From Parafrigoribacterium mesophilum (lineage in GTDB: Bacteria; Actinomycetota; Actinomycetes; Actinomycetales; Microbacteriaceae): a DNA stretch of 64,000 nucleotides. Positions 7,992 through 17,230 of the stretch are shown here, one piece after another. Position 1 is the stretch's first letter. Every line of letters begins with the position of its first letter. The stretch lies in NCBI RefSeq assembly GCF_039652555.1, contig NZ_JBDJAF010000001.1, forward strand, positions 1,736,001 to 1,800,000, read 5' to 3'. Position numbers and translations under genes: made by a program. Below the pieces are notes generated by a model. That model did not search any database and was not told where the DNA came from. It worked only from the letters and a program-made list of their open reading frames with translations.

Positions 7992-8771
7992 GTGTCATCT
8001 ACTCAGGTGCAGGGTGCGCAGGTCGTCAGTCGGATTGCCGCGCTTTTGCGATTCGTCGGGCGACGGGCCGAGGGCACATCGCTGTCGGAGGTGGTGCGAG
8101 ACACCGGACTCACCCGGCCGACCGCACATCGGCTGCTCACCGCCCTCACGGCGGAAGGGCTGCTGGACCATCAGCCGACGACGAAAACATGGAGCCTCGG
8201 CCCGGAGTTCCACGTGATGGCGTCGGTGGCGGCCGCGCAGTTCCCGATCGGCGACATCGTGCGGCCGAGCCTGCACCGGCTGGCGGACAAGACAGAGGAG
8301 AGCGCGTTTTTCTCGCTGCGGCGAGGCAACCAGACCGTGTGCCTGATGCGGGAAGAGGGCAGCTTTCCGATTCGCACGTTCACGCTGCTGGAGGGCACGC
8401 GGTATCCGCTCGGGGTGGCATCGGCTGGCATCGCGATCATGGCGTTCCTGAGTCGGGAGGAGCAGGACGAGCTCTTCGCGGAGGGCGAGTGGCGGGCCGA
8501 GGCGTTTGGTGAAGCGCACACCATCGAAGCCATCCGCCCGCGTTTGGATCGCGCCAGAGCGCGTGGCTTTTCGGTGAATCCGGGGCTGATCCTCGAGGGC
8601 AGCTGGGGAATGGGCGCGGCCGTCTTCGACCGCAACAAGAACCCGGTCTATGCGCTCTCGCTTACCGGCATCGAGTCCCGGTTCCGCGGCGAGCGCCAGG
8701 AGTTCCTCGGCAAGGCACTGCTGAGCGAGGCACATCGGCTCACGCTGCAATTGCAGCGGCCCTGGGCATAG
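7992..8771 (+). CDS. IclR-family transcriptional regulator
   Basis: This 259-residue protein has an N-terminal winged helix-turn-helix (helices about residues 31-51, LSEVVRDTGLTRPTAHRLLT) and the IclR effector domain from about residue 75. That domain holds LEGTRYPLGVASAGIAIMAF and the C-terminal signature NPVYALSLTGIESR. Start is GTG 7992 with AGAGGG upstream. It is divergent from the HAAT transporter operon. IclR proteins typically bind carboxylic or aromatic acids and control catabolic operons, which fits the neighbouring CoA-transferase/thiolase and transporter genes sharing its probable operator motif. Confidence 0.92.
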   Translation: MSSTQVQGAQVVSRIAALLRFVGRRAEGTSLSEVVRDTGLTRPTAHRLLTALTAEGLLDHQPTTKTWSLGPEFHVMASVAAAQFPIGDIVRPSLHRLADKTEESAFFSLRRGNQTVCLMREEGSFPIRTFTLLEGTRYPLGVASAGIAIMAFLSREEQDELFAEGEWRAEAFGEAHTIEAIRPRLDRARARGFSVNPGLILEGSWGMGAAVFDRNKNPVYALSLTGIESRFRGERQEFLGKALLSEAHRLTLQLQRPWA

Positions 8772-8913
8772 CCGCCGTCGAAGGGTCTTATCGCCGGGTC
8801 CAGAAAAGATGGTCGCTGCGGGCCAGGGGTTGCCGTTGGGGCGCAAGCCGAGTTCCCTGTAACGAAAAGCGGGAGCCGTGTTCCGGCACGGCCTGGTCGG
8901 GAGGACTTGAGTC

Positions 8914-9138
8914 ATGGCCGACGGCGATGTGGAGACCTTCGACAACCGCGGGCAATGGGTCAACCGGGTGATCGGCGAGCCCGAACGCTCGAAGAGCTTC
9001 TCCAGCAAGCAGGAGGCGATTGACGCGGGTCAGGCACTGGCGCGAGAACTCGGCACTCACCACCTCCTGCGCGAGGCGCATCCCACCGGCGTGATCACCG
9101 ATCCTGGCCAGGAGCCCACAGACAATTCCGCGACGTGA
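8914..9138 (+). CDS. DUF2188 domain protein
   Basis: This 74-residue acidic, soluble protein has the DUF2188 pattern: an early conserved Trp-Val (WVNRVIGEPERSKSF), a SKQEAIDAGQALARELG helix, then a strand with HLLREAHPTGVI. Function of the family is unknown; members are small and often sit near stress genes. GGGAGGAC lies 7 bases before ATG 8914. The stop overlaps the upstream-most possible start of the next gene, so the two are probably co-transcribed. Confidence 0.75.
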   Translation: MADGDVETFDNRGQWVNRVIGEPERSKSFSSKQEAIDAGQALARELGTHHLLREAHPTGVITDPGQEPTDNSAT

Positions 9139-9149
9139 AGGGAAACACC

Positions 9150-10028
9150 GTGAAAGAACTAGGACTGATCAAGGCTGTCAGCCGGCTTGAGGACGCGCAC
9201 TGGCTCGATCCCCTTGCCGAGGCGGTACGGGCGGCGGTCTCCTCGGTGATCCCCTCCCCAGCGGCGCGGGACGTGCTGAACGGCGTGCCATTCGGACATC
9301 CGCTGCACCCCACCGCGGTGCAGGTGCCGATCGGCGCCTGGCTGTCTGCCGGCGTGCTGGATGCTACCGGCCGGGCCCCCGAGGCCTCCCAGTTCCTTGT
9401 CGGCCTCGGCGCACTCAGCGCACTTCCGGCTGCCGTGGCCGGAGCCACCGACCTGTCGCAGCTGCGTCCGCAGCAGTCCCGCATCGGCGTCGTGCACGCG
9501 GGCGCGAACGTGGTGGCCGTCGTGCTGTACACCGCCTCCTACCTGCAGCGCCGTCGCGACCGGCAGCTCAGCGGCAAGCTTCTTGGGTTCCTTGGCCTCG
9601 CCGTAGTCTCGGCGTCCGGGTTCCTCGGAGGGCATCTGAGCTTCCGTAAGGCTGCCGGCGTCAATCACGCCGAGGGGGTGCCGCCGCGGTTCCCGACGGG
9701 CTGGCAGAGCATCGGACCACTGACCGCATTGCCCGAAAACGAACTGACCGGCTTGCACGTCGGCGACCAGCCGCTGGTGGCGCTGCGGCGGGGAGGCACC
9801 GTCAATGTGCTCTCGAATGTCTGCCCGCATCTGTCCGGTCCGCTCAGCGAGGGCGAACTGGTCGGCCGCGACACCGACGATCCGTGCGTGAAATGCCCCT
9901 GGCACGGCAGTGTCTTCTCGATGCGTTCCGGTGAAGTGCAGCACGGGCCGGCGACGGCGCCGGCACCCTCGCTCACGTCTCGGATCGTTGATGGCGTGGT
10001 GGAGGTGTTGATGCCCGGTGCTGGTTAG
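9150..10028 (+). CDS. DUF2231 membrane domain fused to a Rieske [2Fe-2S] domain
   Basis: This 292-residue protein has two parts. Residues about 45-170 are a DUF2231 four-helix membrane domain (FGHPLHPTAVQVPIGAWL start, later STM-like helices ending SGFLGGHLSF). Residues about 190-290 are a Rieske domain with both cluster-ligand pairs, Cys225-x-His227 and Cys249-x-x-His252 (CPH and CPWH). It may act as a membrane-tethered electron carrier; the partner is not evident. GTG 9150 is preferred because AAGGGA lies six bases upstream; GTG 9135, overlapping the DUF2188 stop, is an alternative. A separate DUF2231 protein is encoded at 14929. Confidence 0.85.
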   Translation: MKELGLIKAVSRLEDAHWLDPLAEAVRAAVSSVIPSPAARDVLNGVPFGHPLHPTAVQVPIGAWLSAGVLDATGRAPEASQFLVGLGALSALPAAVAGATDLSQLRPQQSRIGVVHAGANVVAVVLYTASYLQRRRDRQLSGKLLGFLGLAVVSASGFLGGHLSFRKAAGVNHAEGVPPRFPTGWQSIGPLTALPENELTGLHVGDQPLVALRRGGTVNVLSNVCPHLSGPLSEGELVGRDTDDPCVKCPWHGSVFSMRSGEVQHGPATAPAPSLTSRIVDGVVEVLMPGAG

Positions 10029-10072
10029 TCGCAGTTGCGGCGCCGGTCCGGATTGGCCGAAGGAGCGGCACA

Positions 10073-10297
10073 ATGATTGATTTCGCCAAGGATGTAGCCG
10101 ACGACGGGTCGGAGGATCTGACCGAGTCGAAGATCGAGGAAATCGCCGAAGAGGTGTTGGAGGACATCCGGCACGGGCAGGTGGATGAGGACGTTGCCAC
10201 GGTGCTTAGACAGCGCCTGGAGAAAGCGGGTGTGGATTTGCGCCCGGAGTCTCTGGACAGCCTGGCCGAAGACATCGAAAACGAAGCTTCTCGCTAG
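10073..10297 (+). CDS. Small acidic protein of unknown function
   Basis: This 74-residue protein is very acidic and helical, built on a heptad-like pattern (ESKIEEIAEEVLEDI, later LRQRLEKAGVDL, SLDSLAEDIENE). I do not recognise a family. The reading is supported by AAGGAG eight bases upstream of ATG 10073 and by the regular codon bias. It is the third gene of the short rightward unit starting with DUF2188, and converges with the helicase gene. Confidence 0.6.
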   Translation: MIDFAKDVADDGSEDLTESKIEEIAEEVLEDIRHGQVDEDVATVLRQRLEKAGVDLRPESLDSLAEDIENEASR

Positions 10298-10329
10298 TCA
10301 GCGCGGAGTTCGTTCGCGGCGCGCCGTCG

Positions 10330-12444
10330 TCAGCAAGCGCCGATCCACAGCGCATCGCGGGCCCGCGTGGCCGCGACGTAGTGTTCCCGGATATCCCTGG
10401 CTGCGCGCTCGTCGCCGGAATGCGCTGGCGCGGTGGCCGCGGGCACTATCACAAGCTTGAACTCGAGGCCTTTCGCGCGCTTGACCGTGCCCACCTTCAC
10501 GGCCGGAACCGGAAGGCCGACGTAGTTCAGCAGGTTGAGTGAGCGGATGTGCTCCTGAGCCAGCAGCTTCTCGATCGCGGCCGCCTCCCCGTTCGTGCCG
10601 CAGAGCACGGCGATGTCGCCGAGGTTCAGGGCTTCGGGTCCGACCGCCCGACGGATGCGGCCAACCAGCGCACGATCGTGGTCGGCCCGGGTGGTGAAGT
10701 GCGCCGATTCCGGCGGGGCGCCGTGCCGGACGGGGGTCTCGACCGCCGGGTGCTCGACCACCGGACGCTCAAGGGCCTGGTCATCGATGTCGGTGTAGCT
10801 GCTGCCCGCGATAACACGAGCCGCGAAGTCCTGGATCTCCGCGGTATTGCGATAGTTACGGTCCAGCACTACGCCGCGGCCGGCCAATGAGATGCCGGCC
10901 TCCGACAACACATAGCCGCCGGGGTAGATGCTCTGTTGCCCGTCGCCGATCAGCGTAAAAGCATCAGGGCCGTCACCGACGAGACCATGCAGCATCCTGA
11001 TCATCGCCAGCGAGAGGTCTTGCGCCTCATCGACGATGACAGCGGCATAGCCGTCCTCGGGCTTCCGGCGCAGGGCAGCTTCGGCCACGAGCACCTGGTC
11101 CTGGAAGTCGCCGATCCCGGCAGCGCGTAACGACCGATCGTACGCCAGGAACAGTGCCCACACCGCGCGGCGGTCATCGATATTGAGCCGAATCAGCCGA
11201 CCGGGGCGGGCACAGTCGGCATACTCCTCGAACGTCGTCAGCCCGCGCCCCTTGATGACGGACTCGACCTCCTCGCGCCAGTACTCGATCGGCCGGTCCC
11301 CTGGCGCGGCGGGCGCCCGTTCCGTGAGTCGGGCGCGCTGTGCGACATCGAGGCCCATCCAGGCCGCGTCGAGCATGCGGCTGGCGCGCCGACCGTCGAC
11401 GTTCACGACCACGCCGCGCTCGCGAAGCACCCGCGCCGCGAAGCCGTGCACATGAACGAACTCAACCCGACCGGCAACATCCGGCGCCAAACGCAGCAGC
11501 AGATTCGACATGACCGCCGGCAGCGTCTTCACGAACGTGGTGAACAGCACCCTGCCGTGCGGATGCACGCGCGCCAGATAGGCAGCCCGGTGCAGGCCAA
11601 CGACTGTCTTGCCGGTTCCGGCGTCGCCCCGGATGCGAGCCGGTCCGTTGAAGCTGCGGCGAACCAGGGCGGCCTGAGTCGGATGTAGGAAGGTCATCCA
11701 ATCCTCCACAGGAGCGGCCAGATCCGCCGCTGTGAGCATCTCACGCACCTCGGCCTCGCTGAGCAGTGCCCCGTCGTCGAGCAGCGCATCTGGCAACGTG
11801 TCTGGCAGCTCGGCCAGCACCGGCTCAGTCACGATGGGCACCGGAGTCTCAGTCTGCGCTCCCACGTAGGCAGGGAAGTACCGCATCGCCACGGCGAGCA
11901 CCCGCTCGACCTGGCCGGTGGTGAGGCGCTTGCCGCGTCTGGCCAAGTGCAGGTGCACATCCTCTTCACCCACCACCTCGACCGGGCCGACCTCCCCCAG
12001 CCGGCCCTTGTGGCCGGCCATCACGAGCAGCGTGCGCACCTCGCCGGGGGCGAGGCCGATGCCGACGAAGGACTCTTCGGCGGCGTTGGCGACATCCGCC
12101 AGCCGCAGCACATCATCCGTGACGTCGGCCTGATCGCGGTAGATGTGACCGGCCGCGACGCTGAAGTTGTTCCAGTGCTTCGAGTCGACGATCCACACTC
12201 CCGACGGCCCGACGATGATCAGGTCGAGCTGCGCATTCTTCGAACCTGGCCACTGCCGGTCGGGCAGCAGGTAGTACCCGTGGGCGGTCAGCGGGGACAG
12301 TCGTGTGGCCAGTCGCCGTTCGGCGATCGCCGCGGCGGCGAAGCGACCGGATGCCGCGCTCGCCCGCTCGGCTTCCACAAGGTAGCTCTTCGCGAGCGCG
12401 CTCATGCGCTGCGCTTGCCGCGCTGCGGATGCACCAGCCGGCAT
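10330..12444 (-). CDS. NERD-domain SF1 helicase (UvrD/Rep-like)
   Basis: This 704-residue protein joins a nuclease-related domain to a superfamily 1 helicase. The NERD part (residues about 35-150) shows the LDLIIVGPSGVWIVDSKHW core, with Asp74 and the D-x-K of a nuclease-like fold (Asp87, Lys89). The helicase part has Walker A GDAGTGKT at 273-280, the DEAQD box (VIVDEAQDLS, roughly residue 470), a GDGQQSIYPGG motif III region and a C-terminal HYVAATRARDALWIG motif VI. It probably handles DNA or RNA-DNA structures in repair; members are widespread and uncharacterised in actinobacteria. ATG 12444 has GAGGGGG six bases upstream. Confidence 0.88.
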   Translation of the reverse strand: MPAGASAARQAQRMSALAKSYLVEAERASAASGRFAAAAIAERRLATRLSPLTAHGYYLLPDRQWPGSKNAQLDLIIVGPSGVWIVDSKHWNNFSVAAGHIYRDQADVTDDVLRLADVANAAEESFVGIGLAPGEVRTLLVMAGHKGRLGEVGPVEVVGEEDVHLHLARRGKRLTTGQVERVLAVAMRYFPAYVGAQTETPVPIVTEPVLAELPDTLPDALLDDGALLSEAEVREMLTAADLAAPVEDWMTFLHPTQAALVRRSFNGPARIRGDAGTGKTVVGLHRAAYLARVHPHGRVLFTTFVKTLPAVMSNLLLRLAPDVAGRVEFVHVHGFAARVLRERGVVVNVDGRRASRMLDAAWMGLDVAQRARLTERAPAAPGDRPIEYWREEVESVIKGRGLTTFEEYADCARPGRLIRLNIDDRRAVWALFLAYDRSLRAAGIGDFQDQVLVAEAALRRKPEDGYAAVIVDEAQDLSLAMIRMLHGLVGDGPDAFTLIGDGQQSIYPGGYVLSEAGISLAGRGVVLDRNYRNTAEIQDFAARVIAGSSYTDIDDQALERPVVEHPAVETPVRHGAPPESAHFTTRADHDRALVGRIRRAVGPEALNLGDIAVLCGTNGEAAAIEKLLAQEHIRSLNLLNYVGLPVPAVKVGTVKRAKGLEFKLVIVPAATAPAHSGDERAARDIREHYVAATRARDALWIGAC

Positions 12445-12588
12445 CTGGACCCCCTCAGGTGTTCCCAGTCTGGCAGTTTTGCTCGCGTTCCAACCTGTTT
12501 GTCACCACGTTTGGGGGCTCACGCTTACGGGGCCGTCGCACCCGATACCACTCCGCCGCCCCCTTAAAACGACGCCCGGGTACACGCC

Positions 12589-13170
12589 TCAGAGGTCGAA
12601 CAGGCTGAGTGGTTCCGCGGCAGCGGTCACCGCTTCGGCGGCGGGAATCCGAAAAGCGGGCGCGAACACGGTGGTGGCCTCCCTCGAAACCGGTCCGCGT
12701 ACTCCCCCGCGCACCCAGCCCGGTCCACACGGCACGGCGACGCCGCGCTGATACGCCTCTGCGGCGCCACGGGCCCGGATGTCGGCGGCCTCGTTCAGCA
12801 CATGACCGACGTGCCCCTTCACCCACTCGAAGCGGTAGCGCCGGCCGACCAGCGCAGCATCCAACTGTTGCAGCAGTTCCAGATTCATGACCGGTTTGCC
12901 GTCGGATTTACGCCAGCCTTTCGCCTTCCAGCCGCGCATCCACTTCGTCACCGAGTTGATGACGTACTGGCTGTCGCACATGATCACCAGGTCATCGTCC
13001 AGGTGCGCGGTGGCGCGGAACAGCTCGAGCACCGCCGTCAACTCACCCTGGTTGTTCGTGGCCCGCTTCCAGCCGCCGGCGGCCCAGCACTCGTCGTCGA
13101 CGTACCACGCCCATCCGGCCGGACCCGGGTTACCGAGCGCGGATCCGTCGGCGGCGGCGATGATCGTCAT
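12589..13170 (-). CDS. rnhA: Ribonuclease HI
   Basis: This 193-residue protein cleaves RNA of RNA-DNA hybrids. Catalytic carboxylates are in their expected places: Asp8 (AADGSALGNPG), Glu43 (NNQGELTAV), Asp66 (MCDSQYV) and Asp130 (LNEAADIRARG), with the flexible-loop His120 in WVKGHVGH. The region from about 140 to 193 is a short extension beyond the RNase H fold. ATG 13170 has AGGAG eight bases upstream. It follows the histidine-phosphatase gene on the same strand (52-bp gap). Confidence 0.93.
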   Translation of the reverse strand: MTIIAAADGSALGNPGPAGWAWYVDDECWAAGGWKRATNNQGELTAVLELFRATAHLDDDLVIMCDSQYVINSVTKWMRGWKAKGWRKSDGKPVMNLELLQQLDAALVGRRYRFEWVKGHVGHVLNEAADIRARGAAEAYQRGVAVPCGPGWVRGGVRGPVSREATTVFAPAFRIPAAEAVTAAAEPLSLFDL

Positions 13171-13222
13171 TCAAGTGCTCCTGTTGTTGGTGTGCTTCAT
13201 GGTATCCGAGGCCACCCGGCGA

Positions 13223-13897
13223 TCAGTCGTCGAGCGCGTCGTCCAAGGTCTCGCCGGTGGGATCTTCGGCGCCAACGTCGGCGAGTTCGGCACCGCCGAC
13301 CGGCTGGTCAGCCCAGGCCGTCAGCGTCCAGCCCTGTTCGAACGAGCCCTCGACGATCACGATCCCGGTGTTGTCGAGCGGGTTTTCCGCGGCGAACATC
13401 GGCGGGACGTTCGTGGCGTTCGCCGCGACCCACACCCGGATGGCGGCTCCGTGGCTCACCACCGCCGCAGTTCCGGTGCCGGAGCTCGCGATCGATTTCA
13501 GGTCTTCGTTGTAGCGTCCGAAGAACTCATGGCCGTCTCCGCCACCGGGCATCACGACATCGAGGTCGCCGGATCCCCACGCGAAGACCGTCTCGAGGTA
13601 GATGCGCACGGAATCGCGGTCGGCGCGCGACTCTAGGTCGCCGGCCTCGATCTCGTGCAGTCCGGAACGTACTTCCACGTCGAGGCCGCGCACGGCGGCT
13701 AGCGGCGCGGCGGTGAGCTGCGTCCGCAGCAGGGTTGAGGCGAATAGCGCATCGAGGGGTTCGGCGCTCAAGGCATCCGGGATCTGCGCGGCCTGCTGAA
13801 CGCCGAGCGGGGTGAGGCCGGGGCCCGGCCGTGCGGTGTCTAGCTGACCCAGCACATTGGCCGGGGTTTGTCCGTGGCGAATAAGAAGGAGCCGCAT
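13223..13897 (-). CDS. Histidine phosphatase superfamily protein
   Basis: This 224-residue protein belongs to the phosphoglycerate-mutase-like branch. The phospho-acceptor motif LIRHGQT starts at residue 5 (His8), a second Arg is in LLRTQLTAA, and the second catalytic His is in VSHGAAIRVW. The substrate cannot be read from sequence. A GGAGG site sits just before ATG 13897. The gene lies 108 bp downstream of the frameshifted SDR on the same strand and may be read from the adh promoter. Confidence 0.85.
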   Translation of the reverse strand: MRLLLIRHGQTPANVLGQLDTARPGPGLTPLGVQQAAQIPDALSAEPLDALFASTLLRTQLTAAPLAAVRGLDVEVRSGLHEIEAGDLESRADRDSVRIYLETVFAWGSGDLDVVMPGGGDGHEFFGRYNEDLKSIASSGTGTAAVVSHGAAIRVWVAANATNVPPMFAAENPLDNTGIVIVEGSFEQGWTLTAWADQPVGGAELADVGAEDPTGETLDDALDD

Positions 13898-14005
13898 GAG
13901 GCCTCCAGCCTAAGCGGAGGTGCCCGGCAAAAGCCTAGGAAACCTGCCGGAGGTGGTGCGGCGTCACCTCCTCGCCGTAGGCGGAGCACGGATGCGGCTG
14001 GGTTC

Positions 14006-14942
14006 TTAACGGCGCCGGGTGAAGCCGACCACCGCTGCGACGGCCGAGCCCGCCACGATCGTGCGCCACAACGGCGAGCGCCATCCGCCCAGCACCCGGT
14101 TGGTCTGCGGTTGCGGCACGAAGACGGCTCCATCGGTCGCCGGCACCGTGCCGCCGCGCAGAGCCGCCGTGTTCATGACCGGCCTGATCGCCCGGTCGTA
14201 GAACCGAGGGGCGGCCGCGTGCAGTGGAATGAGCAGGCTCTGCACCCGGCCGACGATGGTGACCGGCTTCGGGTGCCGGGCCAGTCGCACAATCGCGCGG
14301 GCGACTCGGCGTGGATCGGCGATCGGCGGAAGGGGGTGCACGCGTTCGCCGGTGTAGTTTGCGGCGTGCTGATAAATCGGCGTGTCGATCGTCGCGGTGA
14401 GCACCATGCAGACCCGGATGCGGGTGCCGCGCAGTTCCTGCCGCAACACCTCCGCGAATCCCAGCAGCGCGAACTTCGCGGTCACGTAGGCCGACACATA
14501 GGGCGAGGTGACCTTCGAGTACAGGGAACCGACCAGGATCAGCGTGCCACCGCGCTGTGCCCGGAACCGTGGCAGCACCGCCCGCGCCCCGTTCACCTGG
14601 CCGAACAATCCGGTCTGCACCACTTGCCGGAACACCTCGGGCGGGGTCGCCTCGAAGGTGCCGTAGGCGAACGCGGAGGCCGCGCCGACCCACACGTCGA
14701 TGCGGCCGAACGCGGCCATCGCTGCGGACGCGAGTTCGCGTACCTGCGAGTCGTCGCTGACGTCCGTTGGCACGACGATCGCGTCGGCACCGCGCGCGGC
14801 ATTCGATCGCGACATCCCGCAGGCTGCTCTCGCTGCGCGCCGCGAGCACGAGCCGGGCGTGTCGCCGGGCGAACGCGAGGGCGCTGGCGCGCCCGATGCC
14901 GCTGGAGGCACCGGTGATCACTACGACGTCACGGCGTGGCAC
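14006..14942 (-). pseudogene. SDR-family oxidoreductase interrupted by a frameshift (pseudogene or sequencing error)
   Basis: The 5' part from ATG 14942 encodes a normal SDR start (VVVITGASSGIGRASALAFARR, then LVLAARSESSLRDV). The rest of the enzyme continues in another frame from AARGADAIVVPTDVSDD through the YVSAYVTAK active site to the stop at 14006. The frame break falls in the alternating CG run 14791-14799; adding two bases there (one CG unit) would restore about 312 continuous residues. The C-terminus carries a hydrophobic segment (IVAGSAVAAVVGF) ending in RRR, as in membrane-attached SDRs of this type. The start overlaps the DUF2231 gene by 14 bp. It is otherwise undamaged, so a sequencing error is as likely as real inactivation. 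Confidence 0.8.
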
Positions 14943-15453
14943 GGAAGCCTTCGGCCTGGGTCTGCTCGTCGGCGACCCGCACCCCGAAATGGTAGGCCAG
15001 CTTGCCGCCGAGCCATCCGGACACGGTGAGCATGATCAGCGCAACGATAGTGATGATGAAGCCGGGGATGCTGAGCCGGTCGTAGTCGCTGTTCACCCGG
15101 ATGATGAACCCGATCACGAACAGTACGACGACGACGAGGTTGATGCTCAGGTGGATCAGAGCGGTGCGATGAGCGACAGTGCCGGAGGTGAGCGTGAGGA
15201 AGTCGAGGAATCCCAAGATCGCCGCCAACAGTGCTCCGATCACGCCAATGGCGATGAGCCAGATCGCTCCACGGCTGAAGGACTCGTGCTCGCTACCGAA
15301 CAGGTTGGCCAGGTCGAAGATAAAGCTGGCGATCCAGGCGCCGATCGGGATGGTGACCATGATCGGGTGCAGCGGATGTCCGTAGGGGCCGGCGAGGCCG
15401 GCGCGCGGGCGCTTCGATCGCTGGTGCGGGGTGATGGATGCGTTCTGACTCAT
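14929..15453 (-). CDS. DUF2231 membrane protein
   Basis: This 174-residue protein has four predicted membrane helices and the DUF2231 hallmark YGHPLHPIMVTIPIGAW near residue 24, where the conserved histidines may bind a metal or haem. It resembles the membrane half of the Rieske fusion at 9150. GGAGG precedes ATG 15453. It lies between the zinc dehydrogenase and the SDR gene on one strand, so it could serve the same redox pathway, but function is unknown. Confidence 0.85.
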   Translation of the reverse strand: MSQNASITPHQRSKRPRAGLAGPYGHPLHPIMVTIPIGAWIASFIFDLANLFGSEHESFSRGAIWLIAIGVIGALLAAILGFLDFLTLTSGTVAHRTALIHLSINLVVVVLFVIGFIIRVNSDYDRLSIPGFIITIVALIMLTVSGWLGGKLAYHFGVRVADEQTQAEGFRATP

Positions 15454-15469
15454 GGTGAACCTCCGTCGG

Positions 15470-16645
15470 TTATGGGGTGAGCACGACCTTGATGCAGCCG
15501 TCTTCCTTCTTTTGGAACAGTTCGTACATCTGCACGGCGTCGGTCAGCGGCACCCGGTGGGTCACCAGGTCCATCACGCCGAGCGGGTCGGCCGGGTCTT
15601 CAACCAGAGGCAGAAGGGTGTCGACCCAGCGCTTGACGTTGCACTGGCCCATGCGCAGGGTGACCTGCTTGTCAAACATGGACCGCATCGGCATAGGGTC
15701 GACCTCGCCGATGTAGACGCCGGCGAGGGAGACGGTTCCCCCGCGGCGCACCACGTGAAGCGCGTCGTGCAACGCGGTCAGGCGGTCCACGCCGAGTTTC
15801 ATCATCACCGGTCGGGCCACCGCATCCGGCAGCAGTCCTGCCGCCGTCTGTCCAACCGAGGTGATGGTTGCGCCGTGCGCCTCGGTGCCTACGGCGTCCA
15901 CCACGGCATCCGGGCCGCGGCCGCTGGTGTGATCGAGGAGGTCATCGAGTGTGGAGTCGCCCAGATCGTGCGTAGTGACTCCGTGGCGCTGCGCCATGGC
16001 GCGCCGTTCGGGCACCGGCTCGACTGCGTGCACGTCGAAGCCGAGGTGCACACCGATCCTGGCCGCGAACTGGCCCACCGGGCCAAGGCCGAAAACGACG
16101 AGGCTGCCGCCCTGCGGAACATCCGCGTACTGCACCGCCTGCCACGCCGTCGGCAGGATGTCGCTGAGAAAGAGGTAGCGCTCATCGGGCAGGTCGGAGC
16201 CGACCGGAACGGTGTTGTAATCCGCCAGCGGCACGCGGAGCTTCTCCGCCTGGCCGCCGGGTACCTGCCCGTAGAGCTTGGTGTAGCCGAAGAGGGCGGC
16301 GCCGGTGTGGTGGTCGCGCACCTGCGTCGTCTCGCACTGCGACTGCAGCCCCCTGCGACACATGAAACAGGAGCCGCAGGCGATGTTGAACGGCACCACA
16401 ACCCGATCGCCGGGTTTCAGCGTGTTGATGCCGCTTCCGATTTGCTCGACGATGCCCATAGCCTCGTGCCCCAGGATGTCGCCCTTGCCGAGGAACGGCC
16501 CGAACAACTCGTAGAGGTGCAGGTCGGATCCGCAGATCGCGGTGGAGGTCACGCGCACGATCGCATCCGTCGGCTCGATGAGCGTCGGATCGGGGACGTC
16601 CTCGACCGACACCGATCGCTTGCCCTGCCAGGTGAGCGCCTTCAT
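15470..16645 (-). CDS. Zinc-dependent alcohol dehydrogenase (formaldehyde-dehydrogenase-like MDR)
   Basis: This 391-residue medium-chain dehydrogenase has the catalytic-zinc Cys38 (AICGSDLHLYE), the GHEAMGIVE motif and a full set of four structural-zinc cysteines (C-GS-C-FM-C-RRGLQSQ-C near residue 100). The Rossmann motif is FGLGPVGQF. The length and the long 'formaldehyde dehydrogenase' type insert suggest the glutathione-independent subgroup; the actual alcohol or aldehyde is not evident. Start ATG 16645 is supported by GGAGGT eight bases upstream; the open frame continues 18 codons further without a ribosome site. Confidence 0.88.
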   Translation of the reverse strand: MKALTWQGKRSVSVEDVPDPTLIEPTDAIVRVTSTAICGSDLHLYELFGPFLGKGDILGHEAMGIVEQIGSGINTLKPGDRVVVPFNIACGSCFMCRRGLQSQCETTQVRDHHTGAALFGYTKLYGQVPGGQAEKLRVPLADYNTVPVGSDLPDERYLFLSDILPTAWQAVQYADVPQGGSLVVFGLGPVGQFAARIGVHLGFDVHAVEPVPERRAMAQRHGVTTHDLGDSTLDDLLDHTSGRGPDAVVDAVGTEAHGATITSVGQTAAGLLPDAVARPVMMKLGVDRLTALHDALHVVRRGGTVSLAGVYIGEVDPMPMRSMFDKQVTLRMGQCNVKRWVDTLLPLVEDPADPLGVMDLVTHRVPLTDAVQMYELFQKKEDGCIKVVLTP

Positions 16646-16759
16646 CGCAGGTGACCTCCGCTGCTCGATGTGGCGCCCACCATAGGACGCCGGTCCCATC
16701 TTCGCTACGGGCGCTCGCCTTGTGGTGACTCGCGACTCAGGTGCAGAAAACGCCGACGA

Positions 16760-17230
16760 TCAGCGCGCCTTCTGGCACACCCACCCTTCCGGCATCCGCC
16801 CGGAGTCGAGGAACGCCTTGAGCTGGGCGCTGGCCTCCTCGGAGAGCACCGCGTCAGCCTGCGGGTAGATGATCGGCTCTTCCTTGGTGTTGTGCTTGTC
16901 GAGCTGAGCAAGCAGCGTGGCGCACAACTCGAGAAGGGCGTCGGATGCCTCATCCGCCGCCAGCGAAGCATCGAGGGCCTCCATGGTCTTCCATAGGTCG
17001 CCGTGCTCACGCACCATGACGAACAGCTGGACCATCAGTCCGCCTGCGCGAAGCGGCGGGAACAAGAACTCCTCCTCGAGATAGATGTGGCGGCGCAGAC
17101 CGTCCATCGCCCGCAGCAAGGGTGCCGTGTCGTTCTTTCCCTCCGCCAAACCCGCCGTGTACGCCTCAATGCCGCCGTCGATCTCGCGGTGCTCACGTTC
17201 CAATGCCGTCGCCAGCGTGACGCCTTCCAT
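16760..17230 (-). CDS. Hemerythrin-domain protein
   Basis: This 156-residue four-helix protein has the metal ligands expected for a di-iron hemerythrin fold: His14 (EREHREID), His48 with Glu52 or Glu53 (RRHIYLEEEF), His76 (REHGDLW), His113 and Glu117 (LDKHNTKEEPIIYPQ). Proteins of this kind sense or bind oxygen or nitric oxide, or serve iron homeostasis. ATG 17230 is chosen because AGAGGAAG lies just upstream; the open frame extends 32 codons further without support. Confidence 0.9.
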   Translation of the reverse strand: MEGVTLATALEREHREIDGGIEAYTAGLAEGKNDTAPLLRAMDGLRRHIYLEEEFLFPPLRAGGLMVQLFVMVREHGDLWKTMEALDASLAADEASDALLELCATLLAQLDKHNTKEEPIIYPQADAVLSEEASAQLKAFLDSGRMPEGWVCQKAR

